NCBI GenBank assembly: GCA_944325555.1
Contig: CALVAN010000017.1
Location: forward strand, 1 to 45,342
Source: Candidatus Gastranaerophilales bacterium
Lineage (GTDB): Bacteria; Cyanobacteriota; Vampirovibrionia; Gastranaerophilales; Gastranaerophilaceae
Direction of reading: 5' to 3'
Length of the DNA: 45,342 bases
The notes under the pieces were generated by a model that worked only from the letters and a program-made list of their open reading frames with translations, did no database searches and had not been told where the DNA came from. The translations under genes and the position numbers were made by a program. Positions 31,283 through 39,512 of the stretch are shown here, piece after piece (position 1 is the stretch's first letter; every line of letters begins with the position of its first letter).

Positions 31283-32245
31283 TTAAGTTGATTCTTTTGG
31301 TGTCAAGATTGCGAACGGATAACCGTTTGTACCGGCTCTTCTTGTCGCCGGTTTGGCAATTTGAACGCCTATTCTCATAACAACTCTAAGTGCTACCATA
31401 TCCTGCTGAGCAAGGTTATAAGCAATAGAACCGTCTGTGTTTTGAATAATTGCCTGGTCAAGTATTTTTGTTGTAATATCCTGACGGATAGCGTAGACTA
31501 ACTTGCTAAAGTCGCCTGCAACCATTAAAGCCTCATCTGTGTCAAAATTACCGAGGTTGTCATAAACAATCGGTCTGCCAAGCATTGTAGAAGGTGCATT
31601 AGCTGTAAGAGCCGGTAAATACAACAACTCGTTTGTAGTTGTTCTCAAGTTACGCAATTTTGCATCCATTGTGGCATCAGCGTAAAATCCTGTTACATAA
31701 TAGCCGTCTGACTCGACTTTGTCCATTAAGCCATTTTCACCAATGATATCGCCTGCGAGGTCTTCATTAGTACCGATTTCAACAACATTTTGTGCTGTTG
31801 TGGCGTCTGTTACAATTGCATTAGGCCAGCTGGAAGGCTTGTTTGTACCAAACACGATTGCCTGGTCAATTGCCATACCCATTGCCTCGGTTATTTGCGG
31901 CCTAATTTCGTCCCAAATATTGAATGAACTATCATCAAGAACAGCCTCGGGGACAGGAACAATAACTGCCAGCTCTTCAGCTGTCAGCATAAGCTTTTGC
32001 CATTCAGCGTTTGATGTCTTTTTATTGTCTGTGTCTCCATTGAGAAAATATGCGCTTGCAAGTGCGCTTGTCACAGGCAATGTACGTTGTTTAGCAGACA
32101 TATTCTGCAATCTTCTCATCATCGGTAACAATTTTGATTGCTGCGGAATTTCTTTAATAATTTCGTTTGAAATTTCCACAGGAATCAACGCCTCAGCTCC
32201 TGTTCTAAGAATAGCTTTAGCGTCTGTAGCTGCGTTTTGTGCCAT
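31283..32245 (-). CDS. Major capsid protein, HK97 fold
   Basis: 320 residues of the HK97-type capsid family: EIIKEIPQQSKLLPMMRRLQ (N-arm), a P-V-T block, EELAVIVPVPEAVLDDSSFN (spine helix region), ITEAMGMAIDQAIVFGTNKP, LLYLPALTANAPSTMLGRPI, and a closing VALRVVMRIGVQIAKP. No N-terminal delta domain, consistent with the separate scaffold gene upstream. Forms the icosahedral shell. Confidence 0.9.
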   Translation of the reverse strand: MAQNAATDAKAILRTGAEALIPVEISNEIIKEIPQQSKLLPMMRRLQNMSAKQRTLPVTSALASAYFLNGDTDNKKTSNAEWQKLMLTAEELAVIVPVPEAVLDDSSFNIWDEIRPQITEAMGMAIDQAIVFGTNKPSSWPNAIVTDATTAQNVVEIGTNEDLAGDIIGENGLMDKVESDGYYVTGFYADATMDAKLRNLRTTTNELLYLPALTANAPSTMLGRPIVYDNLGNFDTDEALMVAGDFSKLVYAIRQDITTKILDQAIIQNTDGSIAYNLAQQDMVALRVVMRIGVQIAKPATRRAGTNGYPFAILTPKEST

Positions 32246-32259
32246 AGTTTGAAATCTCC

Positions 32260-32733
32260 TTATCTACCGGCCGCCGCTCTAATGTAGTTGTCCATCATCT
32301 GAGAAGGTGTTAAATTTGTTGTAGACGATGGTTTATAAGAGCCGCCGTGGTTTTCTTTTTTGAATAAAATCTCGTTTTCTTTTTTGTAGTTGTCAATCCA
32401 ATCCTGCACGTCCTCGCAGTCGTCGGGGATTACGTTAACGACCAAATCTGACTTTATGCAGCCTGCTTTATCAAGCAGTGATTGACGTTTTACAAGTGTG
32501 TTTTCTTTCTTTGTTTTTGCAAATTCTTCCTGTAAAGCTTTTAGCTGCTCTTCAACCGTTTGTTTCTCGGTTGCTGTTGTTTTAGCACTTGTGCGATATT
32601 TCGCAGCTTCTTTGCGTAATTCTGAAATCTGCTCTTTCAAAGACTGAATTTCTTTGTTCAAATCAGCACCTGACTGATTCTCGTTGTTTTCAGTACCTGA
32701 CTGAATGTTGTTGTTTTCTTCTGTGCCTGACAT
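32260..32733 (-). CDS. Scaffolding protein
   Basis: 157 residues starting MSGTEENNNIQSG. This start is chosen for AAAGG seven bases upstream rather than the upstream ATG at 32748. Disordered Asn/Gln-rich start, a long coiled coil (EIQSLKEQISELRKEAAKYR, VEEQLKALQEEFAKTKKENT), then a C-terminal SSTTNLTPSQMMDNYIRAAA. This is the typical layout of the scaffold encoded directly before the capsid gene, which guides shell assembly and then leaves. Confidence 0.85.
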   Translation of the reverse strand: MSGTEENNNIQSGTENNENQSGADLNKEIQSLKEQISELRKEAAKYRTSAKTTATEKQTVEEQLKALQEEFAKTKKENTLVKRQSLLDKAGCIKSDLVVNVIPDDCEDVQDWIDNYKKENEILFKKENHGGSYKPSSTTNLTPSQMMDNYIRAAAGR

Positions 32734-32800
32734 AGAAAATCCTTTCATGTTTCTTAATATCTGTATTGAAAAGTGCTTAAAAATTTGTCATAATGGGTTT

Positions 32801-32879
32801 ATAAGATGTTTTGACATACAGAAAGTCGCCTCTGCTGTATCTTTGAATGTGAGATTGGCGCCTCACCAAAACATCTTAT
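32801..32879 (-). ncRNA. Three-way-junction RNA candidate
   Basis: Between the MuF and scaffold genes a 13-bp perfect outer stem (32801-32813 with 32867-32879, ATAAGATGTTTTG) encloses two hairpins. One is 32816-32821/32835-32840 (ATACAG/CTGTAT, 13-nt loop); the other is 32849-32853/32862-32866 (GTGAG/CTCAC, 8-nt loop). The two loops contain GGCG and CGCC on the minus strand and could kiss. No reading frame is present. It might be a processing site, control element or packaging-related RNA. The minus strand is assumed from the operon direction. Confidence 0.55.
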
Positions 32880-32881
32880 TT

Positions 32882-34132
32882 TTATGCTTTTCTTCGTTTA
32901 AAAGCGGTCAATAAAAATGTCTGTTTGCCATTTATACTCTCAGGCTCAATTATCGCCATTTTGCCGTTTAGAAATATCTCATAACGACCTTTATTGTTAG
33001 TTCTGACCAGTTGACCTTTTTCAATAACTTCAGCGAGATTAGACAGAAATTCTTTAGTATCTATATTTTGCTGCATTCTACGTGTGATAATATGTTTCAA
33101 ACCTTTTTTATCATCACCCCAAATTAAATCTATATTCCCAATGTCATTACGATAAAAGGCGTTTTTTACTTCGCCCTCTTGCTTGAGAAGTAAATAATCT
33201 ATAGCCCTTTGCCCTTTAGCGGATTGATTTAATTTTAAATATTCATCAATCACCCTGTCTGTAACAGCAAAGCTGTGAATACAGTTCGGGTGGAAGAGTC
33301 CGCTTGCTCTTGCTTCTTCAATGGTTGTATAGCCCTTGGTCTTGCCGGTTAAGCTTAATATTTGCCCTTCATAAGGCTTACACTCGCTGCAATCAACAGC
33401 CGACCGCCCGAGAATTTCGACTAAATCGCCAAACTCTCCAAACTGTTCTAAAATACTGTCCTGTGCAGCTTCTCTGTAAGTGTTTGCTGTAAGCGTTCTT
33501 GCAAGCATTTCTGCGTAGGTGCTTGCTTTAACGTGCCTTACAACATCTCCTGCTTTGTTATAATAAGGAACGGTAAATATATCTTTGTTTTTAAAATCCT
33601 GCTCCAGCCGTTTCATCAGCCTTTGCCAGCGTTTCTTATCTACTTCACTGGATAAAATACCTGTGCTTGCAATATTATTTAAAGGCTTTATGCCGCTTTG
33701 CTGTGGTATGAGCCTGTTTAAAGAATTTACAACAGCTTTTTTATCAGAAAAATCAGTGCGCACGTACGTTGCAAGTTTTCGGCTCATTATCGTGGTTATG
33801 CGTGACAAATGCGTGTAGTATATGTTTTGCATTGTCTTTTTTTGTTCTGACCCGATAATTGCAATGCCGAGTGCTGCAATTAATGTTTTTTGTTCGTTCT
33901 TGCCTTCCTGATAACTTTCTTCAATTGCCTCATCTGTGGTTTCTTTAAACTCTTTTTTAATTTGTTTTATTATGTTTTCAATGCGCTTTTTCTCTAGTGC
34001 AAGCTTTAAAGTGTTTTCGCCGGATTTTGCAAGTTCAATAATTGAGCGTTTTATTTCAGCAAGCCGCTTATTGTATATTTCAAGAAGCGTTTTTGCCTGC
34101 TCAAGCTGCATATTTTTTATTTGATTAGTCAC
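32882..34132 (-). CDS. MuF-type minor head protein with nuclease-like C-terminus
   Basis: 416 residues. The first 300 are a phage Mu F / SPP1 gp7-like minor head protein: long helices, then AVDCSECKPYEGQ and GLFHPNCIHSF (C-x2-C ... H-P-x-C-x-H). The last about 107 residues (310-416) look like the barnase/EndoU/RelE-like nuclease domains fused to MuF proteins: GNIDLIWGDDKKGLKHIITR with His347, EFLSNLAEVIEKGQ, and FLLTAF. Such tails are thought to be delivered into the host with the DNA. Overlaps the portal gene by eight bases. Confidence 0.8.
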   Translation of the reverse strand: MTNQIKNMQLEQAKTLLEIYNKRLAEIKRSIIELAKSGENTLKLALEKKRIENIIKQIKKEFKETTDEAIEESYQEGKNEQKTLIAALGIAIIGSEQKKTMQNIYYTHLSRITTIMSRKLATYVRTDFSDKKAVVNSLNRLIPQQSGIKPLNNIASTGILSSEVDKKRWQRLMKRLEQDFKNKDIFTVPYYNKAGDVVRHVKASTYAEMLARTLTANTYREAAQDSILEQFGEFGDLVEILGRSAVDCSECKPYEGQILSLTGKTKGYTTIEEARASGLFHPNCIHSFAVTDRVIDEYLKLNQSAKGQRAIDYLLLKQEGEVKNAFYRNDIGNIDLIWGDDKKGLKHIITRRMQQNIDTKEFLSNLAEVIEKGQLVRTNNKGRYEIFLNGKMAIIEPESINGKQTFLLTAFKRRKA

Positions 34133-35501
34133 TTATAACCAAATCCTCTACACCCGGTGCGGCTTCTTGTTTTTGCTCTTCTTGTATGCGATTTAATTCC
34201 TCTTGTGCCTGTTCATCAGTAGACTTGTCCATTTCTTTTATTGCAGACAGCTTGCTTTGAGTACCGGCAAGCACTCTGTCATTGCATACTTTGACAATTT
34301 CTGTATAATCAAGCTTAATAGCATCGCCCCAGTCAACAGATACATCTGTTTCTTTTACGCCTGAAAAAGCAAGAGCACATTTGACTGTTTTTTTAATTGC
34401 GTTATCAAGCGATACAGCTCTTATATCCTCGACTTTTGCAACTGCAGACATGAATATCTTCTGCAGGCTCTCTCCTGACATATCGCCTGAGATATCCACA
34501 CCGTATGCCTGCGGCGGGGTTTTGGTTAGGATATAAAAGAACTGCATTAAAGTATTTATATGTTCTTTTATTGCCGTCGACTGCAAATCTACCGTAATAT
34601 ACTCGGGCTTTACCCCGTCTTTACCGACCGTATAAAAATCGGTATTAGGCAAGTATCTTTCGCCGGTAACGGGATTCATCTGTGTATTTTCAAGACTGCC
34701 CGCCATTTTGGGGTTTGCGTGGCGGTTGATTATTTTAGAATTCTGGCTCACTGTGAGCATTAATTCTTCAGCAATGCTCATAACAGCCTTATAATCACTT
34801 TCACCATAATAACAGTCTGACTCACACGAATTTTTGACGGGGAACAACACAAAATCATTCCACTTATCACTAAAGTCATCGACTTCAACGAGTCCGAACT
34901 TTGCAGCGTCAACTGGAATACTTAAGGTATCATTTGCAACCTGCCAGACTTCATTTTCAATATAGCCTTTGTGAATTTTTTCAATATGTTTATACTTTTT
35001 ACCGTCTTTCTCAAGGTCATAAAGTAGTATGTGCCCGGCTAACTCGTTTAAATTCCCGTTATTAAAAACAGGAAACCAGCAATCAGGACAGACGCTGAAA
35101 ACCTTAACGCCTTCATTTGTGCTTGCGACTTTAAACAACCCGTTGCCAAAACGGCTGTTATCAATACAAACCTCTTTTAAAACGGAAACAAAATTGTTTG
35201 CTTCTGCCAGTCTGTTCCAGATATCCTGGGGATCTGTCACAATTTGAAAATCATTGTTTGTTGTCAAAAATTTAAAGAAGTCTGTCAGTGCCCTGAATAA
35301 ATTAACCTCAATTAATGTTTGAGCGGTTGTGTTATCCAGCGGGTAGCGCTGTCTGATTTTATATATGACATTTCTAAACGGAGCAGCAAAGTTTGAACGG
35401 TACAAATCCCTGTAACGCTTGTATGACTCAAGACGGCAGGTGTCTGTGCTGTCGAATTTCAATTGCTTTATTGCTTCTGTTGTTTCAAACGTTGTAAGCA
35501 T
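34125..35501 (-). CDS. Portal protein (SPP1 gp6-like)
   Basis: 458 residues of the portal family forming the DNA-entry ring: RYPLDNTTAQTLIEVNLFRA, DNSRFGNGLFKV, KIINRHANPKMAGS, KTPPQAYGVDISGDMSGESL (the conserved P-P-x-x-[YL]-G region before the tunnel helix), and a Glu/Gln-rich C-terminus. Normal length. Overlaps the terminase gene by 17 bases. Confidence 0.88.
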   Translation of the reverse strand: MLTTFETTEAIKQLKFDSTDTCRLESYKRYRDLYRSNFAAPFRNVIYKIRQRYPLDNTTAQTLIEVNLFRALTDFFKFLTTNNDFQIVTDPQDIWNRLAEANNFVSVLKEVCIDNSRFGNGLFKVASTNEGVKVFSVCPDCWFPVFNNGNLNELAGHILLYDLEKDGKKYKHIEKIHKGYIENEVWQVANDTLSIPVDAAKFGLVEVDDFSDKWNDFVLFPVKNSCESDCYYGESDYKAVMSIAEELMLTVSQNSKIINRHANPKMAGSLENTQMNPVTGERYLPNTDFYTVGKDGVKPEYITVDLQSTAIKEHINTLMQFFYILTKTPPQAYGVDISGDMSGESLQKIFMSAVAKVEDIRAVSLDNAIKKTVKCALAFSGVKETDVSVDWGDAIKLDYTEIVKVCNDRVLAGTQSKLSAIKEMDKSTDEQAQEELNRIQEEQKQEAAPGVEDLVISD

Positions 35502-36783
35502 TAAATCCTCTGTTGTATCTTGTTAAATGGCTGTAAAATCCGTAACGCATAGCGTCCATACAGTCATCATTGAGCTTTACAGGCATGTCTGCCTGAACCG
35601 TTGCTTTCAGCCGCTCATCTTCTGACGGGTAGCGGTAAGTTTCAAACTCTTGTAAAGTGTGAACGCATTTTTGAGACACATTGAGCCTGTCATAGTTAAT
35701 AACACTGCGCACCATTGCAATTGAGTCTTCAACCTTTGGTTTTTCTTCATAAATCACAAGATTGGTTGAACGCCTTAACTTGTCGTTTTGTTCGGGGCGT
35801 GCATTGTCACAGTTTGCAAAACTGAAAAATCTTTGATACTCTTTCTGCTTTTGTTCAATCCAGTTGACAACGCAGTCAGCTTCAATCTTTTGACCGTAAA
35901 GCTCATCAATGATATAGTAGATACCTTTTCTCGAAAACCCGAATAATATAACAGCTGTGGGATGATTCCAGCCCCAGTCAATACCGAGAAAAAACTCTGC
36001 TATTTCGCCGCTTTGGATTTTTTGCAGAATATCAAAATGCGAAAGAGTGTGTTTTTCACGGCTAAATGTGTCATAAACAAGCCCGTCTGCTACAATCCAC
36101 AGCCCCTCGATTTTACGGGCTTTAAAAGCTCCTGTGTAGAGCTTTTCCTGATTTTTAATGAATACGTCCGACAAATTAGCATTGTCACGCATTGTAAAAT
36201 GCCAGTATTCAAAAACATCTCTGACATCTTGATTGCCTTCAAGATAGGGCTTTATTTTTTCTTGATACAACCAGTGGTTTGAGCTTTCCGGGTTGCTGTC
36301 CGCAAATGCTCTGGCGTTAGCCGGTGTTAAACGTGATAACGCCATATTATAAAAACTGTAATGATGCTGCGGCAGTTCGTTTGCATACCAGAAATCCCAC
36401 GTTCCGCCCTGAATTGCTGCTGCGCTGTCGGATTTTCCGCCACCTACAACCAGACAGTTATAAAGCTTGCCAAACAACGTTATATCAAGTTCACCGGATG
36501 CGCTATTGTATTTGAACTTGCCGCCTAAATAGTTTTCAATGAAGGGCTTTAACTCAATAAGCACGTTATTTCTGACAGTGCTTTTTGAATAGCCGGAAAA
36601 AACTTTTAAATTATCATTGCCGATTGCATCAAATATCTGTGGTATTTTTTGAACAATATTCAGAGTTTTGCCGCTTCTGACCGCTCCGTCAAGCAGTGTA
36701 AGCAACGGGAATTCATCAGGCTGTTTCGCCAGAAACGCTCTGGCTTTCTTGCTGTATTTGCTGTTCTCCCACTTTATCGGCAT
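35485..36783 (-). CDS. Terminase large subunit
   Basis: 432 residues. ATPase domain with Walker A GAVRSGKT (33-40), Walker B-like DFWYANELPQ, and a motor motif SNPESSNHWL. Nuclease domain with FLGIDWGWNHPT (first catalytic Asp), a middle ANCDNARPEQ and the last NDDCMDAMRYGF. It cuts and pumps DNA into the head. Overlaps the small terminase gene by 68 bases, a larger overlap than usual; the ATG at 36783 is needed for the full ATPase N-terminus. Confidence 0.93.
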   Translation of the reverse strand: MPIKWENSKYSKKARAFLAKQPDEFPLLTLLDGAVRSGKTLNIVQKIPQIFDAIGNDNLKVFSGYSKSTVRNNVLIELKPFIENYLGGKFKYNSASGELDITLFGKLYNCLVVGGGKSDSAAAIQGGTWDFWYANELPQHHYSFYNMALSRLTPANARAFADSNPESSNHWLYQEKIKPYLEGNQDVRDVFEYWHFTMRDNANLSDVFIKNQEKLYTGAFKARKIEGLWIVADGLVYDTFSREKHTLSHFDILQKIQSGEIAEFFLGIDWGWNHPTAVILFGFSRKGIYYIIDELYGQKIEADCVVNWIEQKQKEYQRFFSFANCDNARPEQNDKLRRSTNLVIYEEKPKVEDSIAMVRSVINYDRLNVSQKCVHTLQEFETYRYPSEDERLKATVQADMPVKLNDDCMDAMRYGFYSHLTRYNRGFNAYNV

Positions 36784-37168
36784 TTAGATTTTTCATAGCC
36801 TCCAAATACGCCCTTCTTGTTTCTTCAAAATCGTTTACTAAATCGTGTTTTTCAACAGGCTTTTGCCCGCTTGTATCTCTTAAAAATTCAAGAATCCTGA
36901 CCAAATCGGCAGGCTTTGTTTCGTCGTTCAACAAAGCCTGTTTTAACCTTTCAAATGCATTTTCCTGAAAAGTTTTCCCATTCGCCATAAGCTCTAAAAG
37001 CTTTTCTTCGGCAACCTGTTTCATTGTTTTATTGGCTTTTCTTGCCTCTACAGATTTCTTTTGAGCTTCCCGAGCGACATCCGAGTTATTAAAGTTGTTT
37101 TCAGGATTGGCAAGCTTTAAATTTTCAAGACTTTTGAGTGTAACTTTATGCTTTTTCTTTTTTGACAT
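36716..37168 (-). CDS. Terminase small subunit
   Basis: 150 residues from the ATG at 37168 (MSKKKKHKV); a GTG six codons earlier is possible. Basic N-terminus (SLENLKLANPENNFNNSDVA followed by REAQKKSVEARK), helical middle (KLLELMANGKTFQENAFERL) and LVRILEFLRDTSGQKP. This resembles small terminases of related phages, which recognise the packaging site. Directly upstream of the large subunit. Confidence 0.75.
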   Translation of the reverse strand: MSKKKKHKVTLKSLENLKLANPENNFNNSDVAREAQKKSVEARKANKTMKQVAEEKLLELMANGKTFQENAFERLKQALLNDETKPADLVRILEFLRDTSGQKPVEKHDLVNDFEETRRAYLEAMKNLNADKVGEQQIQQESQSVSGETA

Positions 37169-37613
37169 ACAACCCAGTTTCTTCACATAACGGACTATCC
37201 GCTATGACTTTAACTTTTATCCCTCTGCCTTGAGCAAATGCAATCCAGTTTTCAAGGCATTCTTTTTGCTTTGTCCGGCTTTCGTCCTTTGTTTTAAAAT
37301 CACATCCGCAATAAAGGATTTCATCATAACCTTTAAGTATTGCGTAAGCTGTCATATATGACATACTGGAAGCAAAATATTTCCAGCGTGTGATTCTATC
37401 AACAATCGGGATTTTTCGGAGTTGATAAACCTCATCAAACGGGAAGTTTGCTTGAGTTATAACTCCTTCAACCTCTTCTTTAATATGCAGGTTGAAAAAC
37501 AAATCAAGCCTTTTATAAGCGTGTTTATGATTTAATCCCCAGATTTCATAGTCTGATGAGTAATCAAAATTCTTTAATGAATTACCGATTCCGCATATTG
37601 CTACTTTTTTCAT
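37146..37613 (-). CDS. Conserved phage protein near terminase, nucleotide-binding-like
   Basis: 155 residues: VAICGIGNSLKNFDYSSDYE, IWGLNHKHAYKRLDLFFNLH, TRWKYFASSMSYMTAYAILK, GYDEILYCGCDF, then GRGIKVKVIADSPL. The G-x-G-x-S start and the pattern recall DUF115/MptE-like proteins, and I recall similar proteins beside terminases in gut phages. Biochemical role unknown. Overlaps the small terminase gene by 23 bases. Confidence 0.6.
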   Translation of the reverse strand: MKKVAICGIGNSLKNFDYSSDYEIWGLNHKHAYKRLDLFFNLHIKEEVEGVITQANFPFDEVYQLRKIPIVDRITRWKYFASSMSYMTAYAILKGYDEILYCGCDFKTKDESRTKQKECLENWIAFAQGRGIKVKVIADSPLCEETGLYVKKEKA

Positions 37614-37665
37614 AACAAAAAAATACGACCGGGTTTTTATGTACGGATTTATTATGACAAGAGAT

Positions 37666-38070
37666 TTATATGCCCGCCCGGCCGTTATGGTTATGTATCG
37701 TTGAGTATTTAGTTATAATTACATTCATTACGGTATAATCGCCGTTAAAGTTCTTTCTAAGCTGCAAATAGACAGGGGCGCCACTTTTATCTTTTTGGCG
37801 GGTTTTTCTAAAATCACCGTAATAAACATTTTGGTTGCTTTTGCTGCCTTGTCTGATGTTGTTTTTTAACTTCTCATATTTTTTAAATTTTTTAATGGCT
37901 GTAGTGCCTTTGAACCTAATTTCTTTGTCGCGACCATCTTTATACATTGTATAAATTAAAGTATGCGCAGTTCCGCAGCTCTGACAGAAACCAAAATCAA
38001 CACGTTTGTAATACCCGTTGTTACGAAAAACTAAACGGGTGACCTTTAAATGTTCACCGCAACAATACAT
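37666..38070 (-). CDS. Small zinc-ribbon-like phage protein
   Basis: 134 residues. Cys pairs near the N-terminus (MYCCGEHLKVTRLV and FGFCQSCGTAHTLI) fit a C4 or CCHC zinc ribbon. The rest is basic (RFKGTTAIKKFKKYEKLKNN, RKTRQKDKSG), suggesting nucleic-acid binding. As first gene of the late operon it might regulate late transcription or packaging; this is inference from position. Confidence 0.6.
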   Translation of the reverse strand: MYCCGEHLKVTRLVFRNNGYYKRVDFGFCQSCGTAHTLIYTMYKDGRDKEIRFKGTTAIKKFKKYEKLKNNIRQGSKSNQNVYYGDFRKTRQKDKSGAPVYLQLRKNFNGDYTVMNVIITKYSTIHNHNGRAGI

Positions 38071-38207
38071 ATAAATTCCTCAAAAAATTAATCTTGAAAA
38101 AGGTCCACAACAAAGCCCTTTTTTTACCTTGCGGCTAAACACCATAGCTTCAGTCGGCCTCATACGTGCAATTTAAGTCTGACATTAGGTGTTTCAGGCT
38201 TATTTTT

Positions 38208-38216
38208 ATTATAACA
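38208..38216 (-). promoter_or_regulatory. Probable late promoter
   Basis: On the minus strand TGTTATAAT is a perfect extended -10. A leader of about 130 bases follows before the zinc-ribbon gene. It can form AAACACC/GGTGTTT pairing and a weak AAAAAGG/CCTTTTT stem (38093-38120), possibly an attenuator. No good -35 is seen, as expected if a phage activator is needed. Confidence 0.5.
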
Positions 38217-38267
38217 ATGTTTTATAGACACTCGTACATTAAATTAAGAAACGTAAAGTTGATTGCA

Positions 38268-38684
38268 CTATTTATTTTGTTCAGAACCAGACGGCAAAAC
38301 TGGTTCGCATACATGCATCGGCTTTATAGTAAACGTGCGCATATCAAGCCCTTTTCTATAAACGGCGCGCCTAAGCCTTCTTAAATACTTTAAGTCTTTT
38401 TCGCCACGTTCCATAATAAGAACACATGCCGGCTGTTTGCCTGTCATTTTGCCATAATAAAGAGCCTGACCTATACATTCTGCCCATTTTGGTGCAAAGT
38501 CGACCTCAGCAGCGTATTTTTCCGTCAAACAGTCCACACGGGTTTTGTCATTGAGTTTGTACTCCATAACTCCGCTGCGTTTGTCACACCAGACCTTTTG
38601 ATATGTTGCCTCAGGATATAAGTGTTTTGCACGTGCAGGGCTTGTTACTATTAGTAGTAGTAAAGTTATAATTAGGCGTTTCAT
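38268..38684 (-). CDS. Secreted PD-(D/E)XK nuclease-like protein
   Basis: 138 residues with a signal peptide (MKRLIITLLLLIVTSPARA). The mature part reads KVWCDKRSGVMEYKLNDKTR, VDCLTEKYAAEVDFAPKWAE, CIGQALYYGKMTGKQPACVL. This matches a small restriction-like fold: Asp in V-D-C-L, then A-E-V-D-F-A-x-K-W (E/D-x-x-K), then the helix I-G-Q-A-L-Y-Y. Export suggests action in the periplasm, perhaps on incoming DNA. Not part of the late operon proper, since the probable late promoter lies after it. Confidence 0.55.
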   Translation of the reverse strand: MKRLIITLLLLIVTSPARAKHLYPEATYQKVWCDKRSGVMEYKLNDKTRVDCLTEKYAAEVDFAPKWAECIGQALYYGKMTGKQPACVLIMERGEKDLKYLRRLRRAVYRKGLDMRTFTIKPMHVCEPVLPSGSEQNK

Positions 38685-38719
38685 GACTATATTATAACAG
38701 ACTGTTAAAATTTAATTAA

Positions 38720-39091
38720 TTATTCTCTGATAAACAACAAGTTTTTAACTTTCTGATAATTTTCAAGCGCCTTTTCTATTCTTTCTTTACTAATTTTTTT
38801 TATAGAATATCTGGCATCACGGCTATCACGATATAGTTTTTCATAATAACACAAAACATTTAGTCGTTTTGCGTCAGATTCCAGAGTTAACCATTTTTTT
38901 ATACTATCGTGAGAATTTATAGAATTTTTAGGAATCTTTTTGTAATACAAATAAGCTTTAGCAATACACAAAGCACTATAGAATATTGCAACAATTTGCC
39001 ATGAATGAAAATTATTATTTTTAGCTAAAAATTCATAAAGGGCATAATTCTCTTTAGATTTTAGCAAATAATCATCAACATAAGTATCCAC
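38720..39091 (-). CDS. HEPN-like small protein
   Basis: 123 helical residues: NNFHSWQIVAIFYSALCIAK, NSHDSIKKWL, then EKLYRDSRDARYSIKKISKE. The layout recalls HEPN-fold proteins (helix with a paired A-x-Y/F-A pattern, second helix H-x-x-x-K), the toxin half of HEPN/MNT pairs. The catalytic R-x4-6-H motif is not present, so it may be inactive or only similar. GTG start with GGAG eight bases upstream, three bases after the stop of the preceding gene. Confidence 0.4.
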   Translation of the reverse strand: MDTYVDDYLLKSKENYALYEFLAKNNNFHSWQIVAIFYSALCIAKAYLYYKKIPKNSINSHDSIKKWLTLESDAKRLNVLCYYEKLYRDSRDARYSIKKISKERIEKALENYQKVKNLLFIRE

Positions 39092-39093
39092 AA

Positions 39094-39420
39094 TTATATC
39101 TCCATAGCTGTTTGCGGCAAGGATGTTGCTTTAGACGTAATCATATCTAAAGGATATATGAATATTTCAGGAAAATACTTATATGATTCTTCCCAATCAG
39201 TGAAATATTTTGTTAATTTGTCCTCAATTTCAAAATTTTCTTTTTCGTAAAAAACATAAATTTCCAGTTTTTCATTAGACATATTTAAATAAACACTGTC
39301 AACAGTTTCTGTTTTCTTTACATCACCAAGGGTGCATATTAAATCAAATAACAACGGTGTTATTTGGTCAGATGTATAAACATTTTTTTGAGCATTTAAA
39401 TCGTCACATCTAGTTGACAT
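39094..39420 (-). CDS. Partner of the HEPN-like gene
   Basis: 108 residues, alpha/beta: a helical start (DQITPLLFDLICTLG), a strand NEKLEIYVFYEKENFEIEDK, then FTDWEESYKYFPEIFIYPLD. It could be a degenerate nucleotidyltransferase-type antitoxin from its position before a HEPN-like gene, but the G-S-x-x-[RY] and D-x-D motifs are not visible. The two form a compact two-gene unit beside the repressor, a usual place for lysogen-expressed cargo. Confidence 0.4.
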   Translation of the reverse strand: MSTRCDDLNAQKNVYTSDQITPLLFDLICTLGDVKKTETVDSVYLNMSNEKLEIYVFYEKENFEIEDKLTKYFTDWEESYKYFPEIFIYPLDMITSKATSLPQTAMEI

Positions 39421-39512
39421 AATTACCTCTTTTTAATATTATGCCATATTTTTAACACTATGTGAATTATACTTTTGGTCTACTTCTGGGGGTATTTAAG
39501 CCGGCAGAATCG

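Noticed and set aside
31719-32252. 177-codon plus-strand frame across the capsid gene
   Set aside because: Antisense to an unmistakable HK97-fold capsid gene; composition typical of a shadow frame.
37613-37665. tRNA or riboswitch in the G/C-rich GCCCGCCCGGCC spot
   Set aside because: Too short, with no cloverleaf or recognisable conserved core.
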